Positions 27,916 through 36,944 of a stretch of DNA of 63,737 nt are shown in pieces. How positions within the stretch are numbered: position 1 is the stretch's first letter; every line of letters begins with the position of its first letter. The notes below the pieces were generated by a model. That model searched no databases, had not been told where the DNA came from, and was given only the letters and a program-made list of their open reading frames with translations. Source of the stretch: Terrimonas ginsenosidimutans (GTDB taxonomy: Bacteria > Bacteroidota > Bacteroidia > Chitinophagales > Chitinophagaceae); assembly GCF_022012415.1 (NCBI RefSeq), contig NZ_JAKLTR010000027.1:1-63737 (forward strand), read 5' to 3'. Both the position numbers and the translations under genes were made by a program.

Positions 27916-28515
27916 ATGGGACCGCTGAACAGCAATGACAATTCTGCAACAGTCTTCACACTACGCCGCTCATTCTCTTGCATCATCCCACACGGTTTTG
28001 TATCTTGCAGCAGGCTTGCGCGATAAGGGAGGATCTTTGCATCCAAAACATCCTGGTCTCTAAAAGCCCGCCAGATGCTGACTGTTTTTCCGAAGTTTCG
28101 CCTGATGTTTTCCTGATATTTCCCTGATATTTCCCTGATGTCTGCCTGATGTTTAACTGATGTTTACCTGACCTTTACGAGACTTTGACGAGAAGATAAC
28201 GGGATGTTTACGGGACACATATCCGATGTTTATATAAGAACGCTCTATATTCGCTATAATGGCAACGTACGATCTAACTGCCCGTAATACTGGAATCCCA
28301 CTTGACCAGGACCATGGCCCATGGCAAACAGCAACATTCAGCTTTGCATTGTTTTTACAGATACATAAAGCCCAGCCGATGATCTTTCATCGTATTCAAT
28401 GCAGCTGAAAGAAAAGCGGCATGCGGATCCGCGTCTGCGCGTTCTCTCAAAACCCATAGCCAATAAATCCGCCAAATCACCGTTCTTTGTGCATCCATAA
28501 AAAAGACATTATCCC
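27916..28515. other. 600-bp gene-free region
   Basis: It contains the 11-bp degenerate tandem array (28090-28232) and otherwise no credible coding frame. The last ~280 bp before the flippase start show no clear promoter hexamers. Confidence 0.5.
28090..28232. repeat. 13-unit degenerate 11-bp tandem array
   Basis: The units keep exact 11-bp spacing: CCGAAGTTTCG, CCTGATGTTTT, CCTGATATTTC (twice), CCTGATGTCTG, CCTGATGTTTA, ACTGATGTTTA, CCTGACCTTTA, CGAGACTTTGA, CGAGAAGATAA, CGGGATGTTTA, CGGGACACATA, TCCGATGTTTA. The consensus is roughly CCTGATGTTTA. Divergence grows toward the flippase end, as in an old expanding array. Confidence 0.85.
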
Positions 28516-30027
28516 TTGAGCGGCATTAAAAAACTGGCAGGACAAACTCTTTGGTACGGCGTTCCCACGATCGCCAGCCGTTTCCTGGGCTATCTGATGA
28601 ACCTGTCTTTACCCCTGTTGTTCGCACAACCTGCTACAACCGCAGATCTGACACAGGTGTATGCCATCATTCCTTTTTTAAATGTGTTATTCACCTATGG
28701 ACTGGAAACCGCCTATTTCAGGTTTTCCCAGGAGGGTGATAAGAAAAAGCTTTATGATACACTTTCGGTATCACTGATCGGGTCAACGATCCTGTTCACG
28801 ATCCTTCTATTATTATTCAGGAATACGATCGCGCGTTGGGCAAGCCTCGAGAATCATCCTGAGTATATCACATTAATGGCGGGCATTATCTTTTTCGATG
28901 CCATCTCTACGCTTGCTTTTGCGCGGCTGCGCCAGGAGAACAGGCCAAAACGATACGCGTTCGCCAGAATTGCCGGCGTTGTGATGAATATTGCCGTCGT
29001 GATCATCTTTCTCGGTTTTATTCACAAGTATGTACAAAGCCACCGCGATAGTTTCCTCGGCACTATCTACAACGAAAATAACCGGATCAGTTATTACCTG
29101 ATAGGAAACCTTTGCGGCAGTATCCTTACATTCTTTATACTAAGAAAAGAATTCACCGAGATCCGTTTCCGCTTTGACGCTGCATTATGGAAAAAAGTGA
29201 TGCATTATGCCTATCCGCTGGTGATCGTTGGCATGGGTGGCATGGTCAACGATATGCTGAGCCGGCTGATCTATCAGCACGTGGTTGACCTGCCGGAGCA
29301 TGAAGCGAAAACACAGCTGGGTCTGTTCGGACAGATCTATCGGATCGCCGTCCTCGTCACCATCATGATCCAGGCATTCAGGATGGCCGCCGAACCCTTT
29401 TTCTTCAGCCGTTCCAAAGAAGAGAATCCGCAACGTACCTATGCCCGCGTAATGAAATTCTTTGTGATCGCCTGTTGCTTTATGTTCTTATTCATCAGCC
29501 TTTACATCGATGTATTCGCCTGGTTCTTTGAAGCGATCGATAAACCAGCCTGGATGGTCGGACTGAACATTGTTCCCCTTCTTGCACTTGGTAATATTTT
29601 TCTTGGGATCTACTACAACCTGAGCATCTGGTATAAACTTTCCAATAAGAACATGAGCGGGGCATTTATCACGCTGGCCGGTGCGGTACTGACGATCGTG
29701 CTGAATATCCTGCTGATCCCGCGTCTTTACTATCTCGGCGCTGCCATCGCAACCTTCAGCTGCTACCTGTTTATGATGGTGGTAAGCTATGTAATGGGAC
29801 AAAAACACTACCCGGTTCCTTATGCACGAAAAAAACTGATCACCTATATCGTGTTGGTAGTGCTGCTATATCTGATTCACCTCGGCCTCGTCTACCTCTG
29901 GCCGAACCGCTGGTTCAACCTCGCTACCGCTACCCTGCTGCTGGGATTCTTCACCTGGCTGATCGTAAGAGTGGAAGAAAAAGAGTTGAAGAACATGCCG
30001 GTGGTGGGAAAATTGCTTTATAAATAA
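28516..30027 (+). CDS. Wzx-like polysaccharide/lipid-linked oligosaccharide flippase
   Basis: The 503-residue protein is polytopic with about 14 membrane spans. It starts with the amphipathic segment IKKLAGQTLWYGVPTIASRFLGYLMNLSLPL, typical of MATE/Wzx flippases of the MOP superfamily. QEGDKKKLYDTLSVSLIGSTILF and the YYLGAAIATFSCYLFMMVVSYV segment near the C-terminus also fit. The start codon is TTG (MSGIKK..), as I see no in-frame ATG closer. It probably flips an undecaprenyl-linked glycan. No glycosyltransferases lie next to it, so the substrate cannot be inferred. Confidence 0.85.
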   Translation: MSGIKKLAGQTLWYGVPTIASRFLGYLMNLSLPLLFAQPATTADLTQVYAIIPFLNVLFTYGLETAYFRFSQEGDKKKLYDTLSVSLIGSTILFTILLLLFRNTIARWASLENHPEYITLMAGIIFFDAISTLAFARLRQENRPKRYAFARIAGVVMNIAVVIIFLGFIHKYVQSHRDSFLGTIYNENNRISYYLIGNLCGSILTFFILRKEFTEIRFRFDAALWKKVMHYAYPLVIVGMGGMVNDMLSRLIYQHVVDLPEHEAKTQLGLFGQIYRIAVLVTIMIQAFRMAAEPFFFSRSKEENPQRTYARVMKFFVIACCFMFLFISLYIDVFAWFFEAIDKPAWMVGLNIVPLLALGNIFLGIYYNLSIWYKLSNKNMSGAFITLAGAVLTIVLNILLIPRLYYLGAAIATFSCYLFMMVVSYVMGQKHYPVPYARKKLITYIVLVVLLYLIHLGLVYLWPNRWFNLATATLLLGFFTWLIVRVEEKELKNMPVVGKLLYK

Positions 30028-30171
30028 CCCCGGCCCCGGGATGTAAGAGCTACCATTAGGACATTCCTTTTTAACCGGAAGGCGCAGGCTCCCGCAGATT
30101 TTAAGAAAATGGCTAATGCAGAACAGCTTTTTAAACTCCCCAGACTCCCACGCCACTCAATCTCATCCACT

Positions 30172-30816
30172 TCAGAACATCTTCACAAAAGGGTTATTCA
30201 TCTTTTCAAACCCGACGGTGGTCACCCGTCCATGCCCCGAATACACTTTTGTTTCGTCCGGAAGTGTAAAAAATTTTGTCTGAATGCTGTTCAACAGCGT
30301 TGCCGGATCGCCACCGGGAAGATCCGTTCGGCCGACGCTCCGGTCAAATAGCACATCACCCCCAATGATAAACCCGCCCGCCTCGTAGTAAAAGGACAAG
30401 CTTCCGGGAGAATGTCCCGGGGTAAAAAGGACGTCCAGCCGGTCTTCACCCACCAATATGGGCTGATCTTCCGGGATAAACTGGTACTCCCCTTCGTAAT
30501 GATCAAATGGCAGCCCCCAGCGTTCCGCCGCTGCCGGCACCATCTCAAGCACCGGTTTCTCTTTTTCATGGATATGCGGAACCAGTCCCCAGGTCTCAAA
30601 TATGAATTTATTGCCAAATACGTGGTCGAGGTGACCATGCGTATTCAAGAGCAGCACGGGTTTCAGGGACTGCGAAGTGATCGCCGATTGCAATTTTTCC
30701 CGTTCTTCCTGAAAATAACATCCCGGGTCAATAATGCAGCATTCCCCGCGTTCGTTATACAGAAGGTAGGTATTTTCCTGGACTGGGTTAAAAGTGAATG
30801 TCTTAACAGTTAACAT
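30172..30816 (-). CDS. MBL-fold metallo-hydrolase (glyoxalase II-like)
   Basis: The 214-residue protein has the full metallo-beta-lactamase-fold metal set: NTHGHLDHVFGN (HxHxDH), FTPGHSPGSLSFYY, IIGGDVLFDRSVGR (bridging Asp) and YSGHGRVTTVGFEKMNNPF (last His). This is the short GloB-like family that hydrolyses thioesters such as S-lactoylglutathione analogues, but the substrate is uncertain. It is divergent from the large outer-membrane protein gene. Confidence 0.88.
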   Translation of the reverse strand: MLTVKTFTFNPVQENTYLLYNERGECCIIDPGCYFQEEREKLQSAITSQSLKPVLLLNTHGHLDHVFGNKFIFETWGLVPHIHEKEKPVLEMVPAAAERWGLPFDHYEGEYQFIPEDQPILVGEDRLDVLFTPGHSPGSLSFYYEAGGFIIGGDVLFDRSVGRTDLPGGDPATLLNSIQTKFFTLPDETKVYSGHGRVTTVGFEKMNNPFVKMF

Positions 30817-30856
30817 GATCGGTTTTTCGTATTTTTAAAATTGAGGGCGAATCCGG

Positions 30857-30864
30857 TAAATTTG
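30857..30864 (+). promoter_or_regulatory. Possible Bacteroidota -7 promoter element
   Basis: TAAATTTG matches the TAnnTTTG -7 consensus of Bacteroidota sigma-A. A TTG upstream at 30841 is spaced closer than usual. If used, it would give the large outer-membrane protein gene (start 31107) a ~235-nt leader. Confidence 0.3.
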
Positions 30865-31106
30865 TAATCCTGACAACCAAAACTAAAGGCAAAAGTAAAA
30901 CAGCGGGCTTATATAGCACCTGTTATGTTTTTGCCTTTGACCGCTACCTACCGGGCAACAAGTCCCATGATTTTTTCGATTAAACAGAATAAGAAACATA
31001 ATACCTTATGCAGCCATCGAAGTTCCGGCATCGTGATGATAACAATAAAAGAATAACAAACCGGAAGGGGCGTTGCGAAAGCTTTTTAAAAAATAAACAT
31101 TCCCTG

Positions 31107-34100
31107 ATGAATAGCAAAATGAAGGCTCTGGTCACCGGCATCCTTTTATGTGCAGGATTGGCTTCTTACGCTCAGGTAGGCACCGTTGAGTTTGGCAAAA
31201 ACCGTGTGCAATACCAGAAGTTCAAGTGGAGGTATTATCAAACAAATAACTTCAACACTTATTTCAGTCAGGATGGTCTCGGGCTCGGCAAGTACGTTGC
31301 CCAGATCGCTGAAACAGAACTACCCCAACTGGAAGAGTTTGTTGAATACGGCATGCAGCGACGCACCAATATTGTGGTGTATAACAACTTTGACGAACTG
31401 CAGCAATCCAATATCGGGATGGGCATCGACTGGCAGAATACCGGCGGTGTAACCAAACTGGTCAATAACAAAATGCTGGTTTACTTTGACGGCAATCATG
31501 ATAATCTCCGCCGCCAGATCAGACAGGGGATCGCCCGAACTCTTGTAGAGAACATCCTTTTTGGTGATGATCTCGGAGAGTTTGCAGCCAACCAGGCCCT
31601 GCTTGATCTTCCAAAATGGCTGACAGACGGCTATATTGAATACGCGGCAGAGAACTGGAGCCCTTCTCTGGATGACGATCTCCGCTCTACCATGCTCTCC
31701 GGCAAATACAATACGTTCTATCAGTTCGCCTTTGACAAGCCTCTTCTGGCCGGCCATGGCTTCTGGAAATACCTGGCAGATAAATACGGAAAGAATAAAG
31801 TAACCTATTTTCTTTACCTCAGCCGGATCTATCGCAACCTGAACAACGCTTCAGAAAAAGTTACCAAAAAGAAATTCAAAGACCTGCTGAAAGACTTCAT
31901 GCTTGATGTTCCCCAGCAGTATTACAAAGACATCCGCAGCCGGAAAAATGCACCGAAAGGCCAGCTGGGGATCAGCGAGATCGTTGGTAAGAAAGATTAT
32001 ATCCGCTTCAACGCAAATCCTAACCCGAAGAGTTTCACTTATGCCGTTGTTGAATACAAACAGGGGATCTATACAGTGGTCCTGAACGAAAACTTCGTTA
32101 ACCGTAAAGTGCTCCTGCGCTTTGGTCATCGCTCACGCGAAGAAGAAAAGAATCCGAACTATCCGATCCTCGCATGGGATGGCAAAGGAACCCGCCTCGC
32201 TGTGATCTACAGCCAGTACGGCAAACCGAGAATGTTCATCTATGACGCCCTTAACCGCGTAAAGATCTTCAAACAGGACCTGCCGATGTTCAACCAGGTA
32301 CAGGATGTGAAGTTCATGCTGGACAACAATACGCTCCTGATGAGTGCGACCCGCAGCGGTCAAACAGATATCTACACATACAAGATCGACAAACAATCAT
32401 ACGATCAGATCACGAATGACGTATACGATGACCTGGATCCGTCCTTCGTGGCCTTCCCTAACAAAACCGGGATCATCTACGCAAGTAACAGGCCTTCTGC
32501 CAACGCTGTATCGCATGAAGATTCCCTGCCTGCAAAACACTATAACATTTTCCTTGTAGACAACTGGAACAAATCAGATTTCAAACAGATCTCCCAGCTC
32601 ACATCGGTCAACTTCGGGAACGCACGCTTTCCGTCTCAATACAATACTTCACACTTCACCTTTGTAAGTGATGAGAACGGTATCAATAACCGTTATGCCG
32701 GCTTCTTCCGAACAGAACGCGCAGGCCTCGATACCCTGATATTCATCGGAGATGAAGTATTGCGCAACCCATCACTGAAAGATGTGGACAGCCTTCTGAA
32801 AGAATGGGATAAAACAGATATAGACTCAGTTGGCTTCGTTTCTATCACCAATGACTCTTCTTATATCTTCCCGCTGACCAACTATCAAAGCAGCCTGAAG
32901 GAAACACGAACAGCCGGAGACAACCAGCAGGTGAGTGAAGTGGTTCAGCTTGGTGACGCCAAACTTCTTTACCGGCTGAAGGTGGATGAAAATGCATTAC
33001 GCCGCCGGAACGTAAGAGCTCAGCCTACCGAATACATGAAACAGATCATAGACGAGGATAAACGGAAAAAAAACCGTACCTCCCCGTCAAGAGGCACAAC
33101 AGCGGATACCACCGCTAAGCAGACCGACTTCTTCCAGAGTGAATTTGCCGACGAGAAGAAAGATACGACCCAACTGGGCAGGGTCATCGAAGCGCAGGAA
33201 GTTGTACAGCCAACTATACTCGGTAAAGCCAAACTGTATGAATACCGCCCCCGGAAATTCTTCGCTGATTACGCGGTTGTCGGATTCAACAACTCTGTAC
33301 TGGCGATCAACAGGTTTCAGCCATATGGTTATGGCTCCGGCCCGATCAACCTTTCCAATGGGAATGACTTCAACGGCCTTATCCGCCTTGGAACATCAGA
33401 CCTGATGGAAGATGTGAAATTCACCGGAGGTATCCGCCTTGCACCAAACCTGCGCGATAACGACGTATTGTTTGAGTTCTATAACATGCGCAGACGGCTC
33501 GATTGGGGCTTTACCTACTATCGCAGCTCCACCAGCGGATTTGTGTTCTCCAACGAAACACCAGCCAACCCGAACGGCATTGACGTATACGATGGTAAGA
33601 ATTTCTCCAACTACTATCTGGTTCGCCTGCGCTATCCGTTTGATAAAACACGCAGTTTGCGTGCAACGATCGGTCCCCGCTTTGATCGTGGTGTAGCGTA
33701 TGCACTGGACCGTACCACGGCAAAAGTGAATGATGTTAAAACAACATATGGCCAGCTCAGCCTTGAATACGTATATGATGACGCTATCACACCCGCAACG
33801 AATATCTGGCATGGCCTGCGCTACAGGATCTATGCGGACTGGTTTATGCAGATGAGCCAGCAAACCCGCATCCAGCTGTTGCAAAACCAGGGCAAGACCA
33901 TGTTCAACGTCGGCTTTGATGCACGTCATTACCTGCCTCTTTACCGCAACCTGATCTGGGCTGTTCGTGCCGCAGGTGACTTCTCATTCGGTGATCAGCA
34001 GGTGGTTTACTACCTCGGCGGTGTAGACAACTGGTTCAGTCCGAAATTCATGGACAATAACCCTCCGACAAAACTCTATACCTATCAGTCACTCGCAGTT

Positions 34101-34499
34101 AATATGCGCGGCTTCCGTCAGAATATCGCAAATGGTAACAACGCCGTAGTGATCAACAGTGAGATCCGCTTGCCGATTTTCACTACATTCTTCAACAGAC
34201 CGATCAACAACGCGTTCCTCCGCAACTTCCAGCTGACCCAGTTCATCGACTTCGGTACGGCATGGGAAGGCGGACTGAAGAATATCAGACGCCCTGAAAA
34301 TGTGTTCAGCACCAACAATGCAAACGCACCTACCGTACGCTTCCAGGCCGGCGGTATCGGACCATTTGCTGGTGGATATGGATTCGGAGCCCGCAGCACC
34401 ATCCTCGGATACTTCCTCCGCGTTGATGCAGCATGGGAAATGAATGGCATCTTCCGGAACAAACCAATGTGGTACTTCGCAATGGGCGTGGATTTCTAA
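31107..34499 (+). CDS. Large outer-membrane protein: degenerate peptidase-MA-like domain, TolB-like propeller, surface-antigen barrel
   Basis: The product has ~1130 residues. ATG 31107 gives MNSKMKALVTGILLCAGLASYAQ, a clean signal peptide; the ATG at 31008 is probably not used. Residues ~25-270 resemble a peptidase MA-like (gluzincin) domain: NTYFSQDGLGLGKYVAQIAE, TNIVVYNNFDELQQSNIG, and LPKWLTDGYIEYAAENW at the usual third-ligand region. The expected HExxH is replaced by QGIARTLVE, so it is probably not an active metalloprotease. Residues ~300-600 have TolB-type WD-like strands (YPILAWDGKGTRLAVIY, NKTGIIYASNRPS). The last ~330 residues look like an Omp85/D15 surface-antigen barrel (RGFRQNIANGNNAVVINSEIR, TQFIDFGTAWEG). 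It is followed by a terminator. Confidence 0.75.
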   Translation: MNSKMKALVTGILLCAGLASYAQVGTVEFGKNRVQYQKFKWRYYQTNNFNTYFSQDGLGLGKYVAQIAETELPQLEEFVEYGMQRRTNIVVYNNFDELQQSNIGMGIDWQNTGGVTKLVNNKMLVYFDGNHDNLRRQIRQGIARTLVENILFGDDLGEFAANQALLDLPKWLTDGYIEYAAENWSPSLDDDLRSTMLSGKYNTFYQFAFDKPLLAGHGFWKYLADKYGKNKVTYFLYLSRIYRNLNNASEKVTKKKFKDLLKDFMLDVPQQYYKDIRSRKNAPKGQLGISEIVGKKDYIRFNANPNPKSFTYAVVEYKQGIYTVVLNENFVNRKVLLRFGHRSREEEKNPNYPILAWDGKGTRLAVIYSQYGKPRMFIYDALNRVKIFKQDLPMFNQVQDVKFMLDNNTLLMSATRSGQTDIYTYKIDKQSYDQITNDVYDDLDPSFVAFPNKTGIIYASNRPSANAVSHEDSLPAKHYNIFLVDNWNKSDFKQISQLTSVNFGNARFPSQYNTSHFTFVSDENGINNRYAGFFRTERAGLDTLIFIGDEVLRNPSLKDVDSLLKEWDKTDIDSVGFVSITNDSSYIFPLTNYQSSLKETRTAGDNQQVSEVVQLGDAKLLYRLKVDENALRRRNVRAQPTEYMKQIIDEDKRKKNRTSPSRGTTADTTAKQTDFFQSEFADEKKDTTQLGRVIEAQEVVQPTILGKAKLYEYRPRKFFADYAVVGFNNSVLAINRFQPYGYGSGPINLSNGNDFNGLIRLGTSDLMEDVKFTGGIRLAPNLRDNDVLFEFYNMRRRLDWGFTYYRSSTSGFVFSNETPANPNGIDVYDGKNFSNYYLVRLRYPFDKTRSLRATIGPRFDRGVAYALDRTTAKVNDVKTTYGQLSLEYVYDDAITPATNIWHGLRYRIYADWFMQMSQQTRIQLLQNQGKTMFNVGFDARHYLPLYRNLIWAVRAAGDFSFGDQQVVYYLGGVDNWFSPKFMDNNPPTKLYTYQSLAVNMRGFRQNIANGNNAVVINSEIRLPIFTTFFNRPINNAFLRNFQLTQFIDFGTAWEGGLKNIRRPENVFSTNNANAPTVRFQAGGIGPFAGGYGFGARSTILGYFLRVDAAWEMNGIFRNKPMWYFAMGVDF

Positions 34500-34886
34500 A
34501 CACACGATCCACTCAAAATACAAAGGTCCTTTGCTTTCGCGAAGGACCTTTTTCATTTTCACAGGGAATAAGATAGATGGTGGTTGACCGGCAGCTAAAA
34601 AAAGGGTAAGGTTCGATCGATTCTCTTCCGGTCCAACTCATCGCATAGGTAAGGGTTTGGTTAATGATTGAATTGATCGAAATACCGGATCTGCTTAAAG
34701 ACACGTTTGAAAGACTGATGACCGGTCTTCATCCGGATCCAACGTACAATAGCTGACGCATGGGCATTCAGGTTTTTGTCATGGATCACGCTCCCGGTCA
34801 CTCATCGCTCTCTGCATCTTTAAGAATGCTTTTCAATGATACTGGATGAGAAAACCTGGAAATTTCATACGGAACGGAGGGATTTA
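34500..34886. other. 387-bp region between convergent genes
   Basis: After the terminator I see no repeat or hairpin of note. One 30-codon frame (ATG 34664, stop 34754-34756, plus) reads MIELIEIPDLLKDTFERLMT; it has no identifiable start signal and could be a decayed gene piece, so it is not called. Confidence 0.4.
34522..34556 (+). terminator. Terminator after the large outer-membrane protein gene
   Basis: AAAGGTCCTT and AAGGACCTTT form a 10-bp stem around a 10-nt loop, followed by TTCATTTTC. It starts 23 bp after the stop codon. Confidence 0.8.
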
Positions 34887-35612
34887 TTATACCGGAAAAA
34901 CTGCTCCGGCATTCTCCCGATGATTTATATAGGTATTGGTTTCAGTAAAAACAGTAAATGTTCTCTTGAGAAACTTCCGGAAATTATATCCTCCGCGATA
35001 AAGTACCTTCCGGTGATGCCACCATACTATGACCGTTGTACCGGTCATCAGTATCATTTGAGATCCGGAAAAGAACCAACGGCCAAACAGCGATCTTTTT
35101 CGTTGAAATTGTTTCAACGCATCACACTGGAAAAGAATATGCTGATCTTCATCTTTCAGGATCTGCTGACAGATATCCCTCAACAAACCGGATGATGTCG
35201 CATTGAACAATGCCTGGTAATAAACCTTAGCAATGATCTCTGCCACCAGCAATACACGAACCGTATTCTCAATGCCGGAAAGCTTTCTTAACCAGCGAAA
35301 CACATTATCCACCCAATGTCCGCGCAACAATGGAATACCTTTTCGTTTCATATATGCAGCCAGTACCATTGCGTGACGCTGTTCTTCCGGAATAAAAAGC
35401 CGGATGCAATCCAGGTAATCCGGGTCTCCAAACTTCTGCGCAAACGCATAGAGATGCTTCCCTTCGGAATGTTCGCCCCGTTGGAATTGCTGAAGCGAAG
35501 AAGAGATGACCAGCTTCTCTTCTTCCGTCAGTTCATCAGGCCGATCAAGATCAATATGCGCAAAATGAGTTTTGTTCTGTTCGTAATATTCTTTCCAGTG
35601 TTTAAAGAGCAT
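34887..35612 (-). CDS. Ferritin-like di-iron protein of unknown substrate
   Basis: The product has 241 residues from ATG 35612; ATG 35636, which overlaps the creD stop codon, is an alternative. The metal-ligand pattern of a ferritin-like four-helix bundle is present: Glu50, Glu77-xx-His80 (PEEQRH), Glu125 (VAEIIAKVYY) and Glu155-xx-His158 (DEDQH). This is the E / ExxH / E / ExxH set of di-iron oxidases and rubrerythrin-type proteins. A short hydrophobic stretch (MILMTGTTVIVWW) and a basic tail follow. It is the last gene of the creD-containing run, with ~17 bp to creD, so it is very likely cotranscribed. A membrane-associated di-iron oxidase or peroxidase is plausible; no substrate can be named. 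Confidence 0.7.
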   Translation of the reverse strand: MLFKHWKEYYEQNKTHFAHIDLDRPDELTEEEKLVISSSLQQFQRGEHSEGKHLYAFAQKFGDPDYLDCIRLFIPEEQRHAMVLAAYMKRKGIPLLRGHWVDNVFRWLRKLSGIENTVRVLLVAEIIAKVYYQALFNATSSGLLRDICQQILKDEDQHILFQCDALKQFQRKRSLFGRWFFSGSQMILMTGTTVIVWWHHRKVLYRGGYNFRKFLKRTFTVFTETNTYINHRENAGAVFPV

Positions 35613-35629
35613 AACAATACATTTTAAAA

Positions 35630-36919
35630 TTACCATTGGATCTTCCGGCAGAAATGCATGATCACCGCAAGTGTCGCAAACAATCCGATACTTCCGAGCA
35701 GCAGCGAATAATCCTGCAACTGAAGGATCGTGAATACATAGCCATATAACAAAACGAGGAGAATGGAAAGCAGCCAGCTCAGTTTGCCAGACGACAGTAC
35801 GCCTTTGACAAACCACCCGATCAAACCAACGGTGGCCACGGTGGCTACAACATAGGCCATATTGAAACCGATATACTCCGAGAAGGATAATAACAAGGTA
35901 TAGAACATCAATAATGCAACCCCCACCAATCCATACTGGATCGGATGCACTGATCTCTTATTCACCATTTCTATGATAAAAAATGCTGCGAATGTCAGCA
36001 CAATGCAAAGAATCGCATACTTTACTGAACGCATTGTCTTCTGATAACCATTCACAGGAATGAACAGTGCCGTTCCAAACGAAGCTCCTTCCAGGTTGTA
36101 GGAAGTTTCTTTCCATGCCTGCGGGAATGTGCGCGTGTGAGAAAGACTTTTCCAGGTTGCCGTGAACCCTTCCTTGCTCACCTTGTGATCAGGCAACTGT
36201 CCGCCGGTAAAGCTTGGCTCAGGCCAGGTAGAGTTTACCTTTACAGTTGTCTCCCTTCCCACAGGTGTGAACAGCAGTTCTCTGGACCCATTGAACTGAA
36301 GCGTTGAAGAGAAAGATATCCTTCCGTCAGGGTTTACCGTAACCGGCGCAGTGAACGCTTTTTTCATAACGGCATTATCAACAGTGGCAGGGTTTAATGT
36401 CACTACTGAATCATTCCATTTCAACTGCATCTCCTCTTTTAATCCACGTGCATCCTGAAGATCGACACAGACATGCGCTTCATTCCATAGCACGTTCGAT
36501 GGATCGATCCTGAGTTCTTTCAATGGAATTGAATTGAACTGACCGGAAATATTGAGCGCAGAAGAATAAAGCATCACCTGGTAAATACCCCGGTGTCTTT
36601 CTTCAGGCCGAAGATCTCCTTCCACCGTTAGTTTATCTGGCAGGATATACGCCTGCTTACGAAGATGGACAACAGCACCGGAGCTATTGGTGACGGCTTC
36701 GTTGTAAGGCAGCACCAATACAGGCCCAGTTACATTCTGTGTTCCGGCCCATTTGCTGCTCACCTCATCAAACGCTTCTTTCTGCCGTTCTTCTCTTTCT
36801 TTTACCAGATTCTCTACAAGCATTGCCGGTATCAATAATAACAGTATCAGGCCTCCGATCATAAGGGCTTTGAAGAAGATCTTACTTTTTTGTACAGCTT
36901 GTTGCACCATTGATTCCAT
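35630..36919 (-). CDS. creD: CreD-family inner-membrane protein
   Basis: The 429-residue protein has one N-terminal helix (FFKALMIGGLILLLLIPAMLV), followed by the conserved NLVKEREERQKEAFDEVSSKWAGTQNVTGPVLVLPY. A ~220-residue extracytoplasmic beta-rich region comes next, with about five C-terminal helices (SVKYAILCIVLTFAAFFIIEM, HPIQYGLVGVALLMFYTLLLSFSEYIGFNMAY). This matches CreD/cell envelope integrity proteins, known from the CreBC regulon of enterobacteria. No CreBC is here; a winged-helix regulator heads the locus instead. It lies 25 bp after the DUF1361 gene. Confidence 0.92.
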   Translation of the reverse strand: MESMVQQAVQKSKIFFKALMIGGLILLLLIPAMLVENLVKEREERQKEAFDEVSSKWAGTQNVTGPVLVLPYNEAVTNSSGAVVHLRKQAYILPDKLTVEGDLRPEERHRGIYQVMLYSSALNISGQFNSIPLKELRIDPSNVLWNEAHVCVDLQDARGLKEEMQLKWNDSVVTLNPATVDNAVMKKAFTAPVTVNPDGRISFSSTLQFNGSRELLFTPVGRETTVKVNSTWPEPSFTGGQLPDHKVSKEGFTATWKSLSHTRTFPQAWKETSYNLEGASFGTALFIPVNGYQKTMRSVKYAILCIVLTFAAFFIIEMVNKRSVHPIQYGLVGVALLMFYTLLLSFSEYIGFNMAYVVATVATVGLIGWFVKGVLSSGKLSWLLSILLVLLYGYVFTILQLQDYSLLLGSIGLFATLAVIMHFCRKIQW

Positions 36920-36944
36920 ATAATGTTGGGTTTGAAGTTTTATT

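Noticed and set aside
34664-34756. 30-codon plus-strand frame (MIELIEIPDLLKDT..) in the gap after the large outer-membrane gene
   Set aside because: The peptide looks protein-like, but there is no promoter, no clear ribosome binding site and no homologue that I can name; a decayed gene fragment is as likely.
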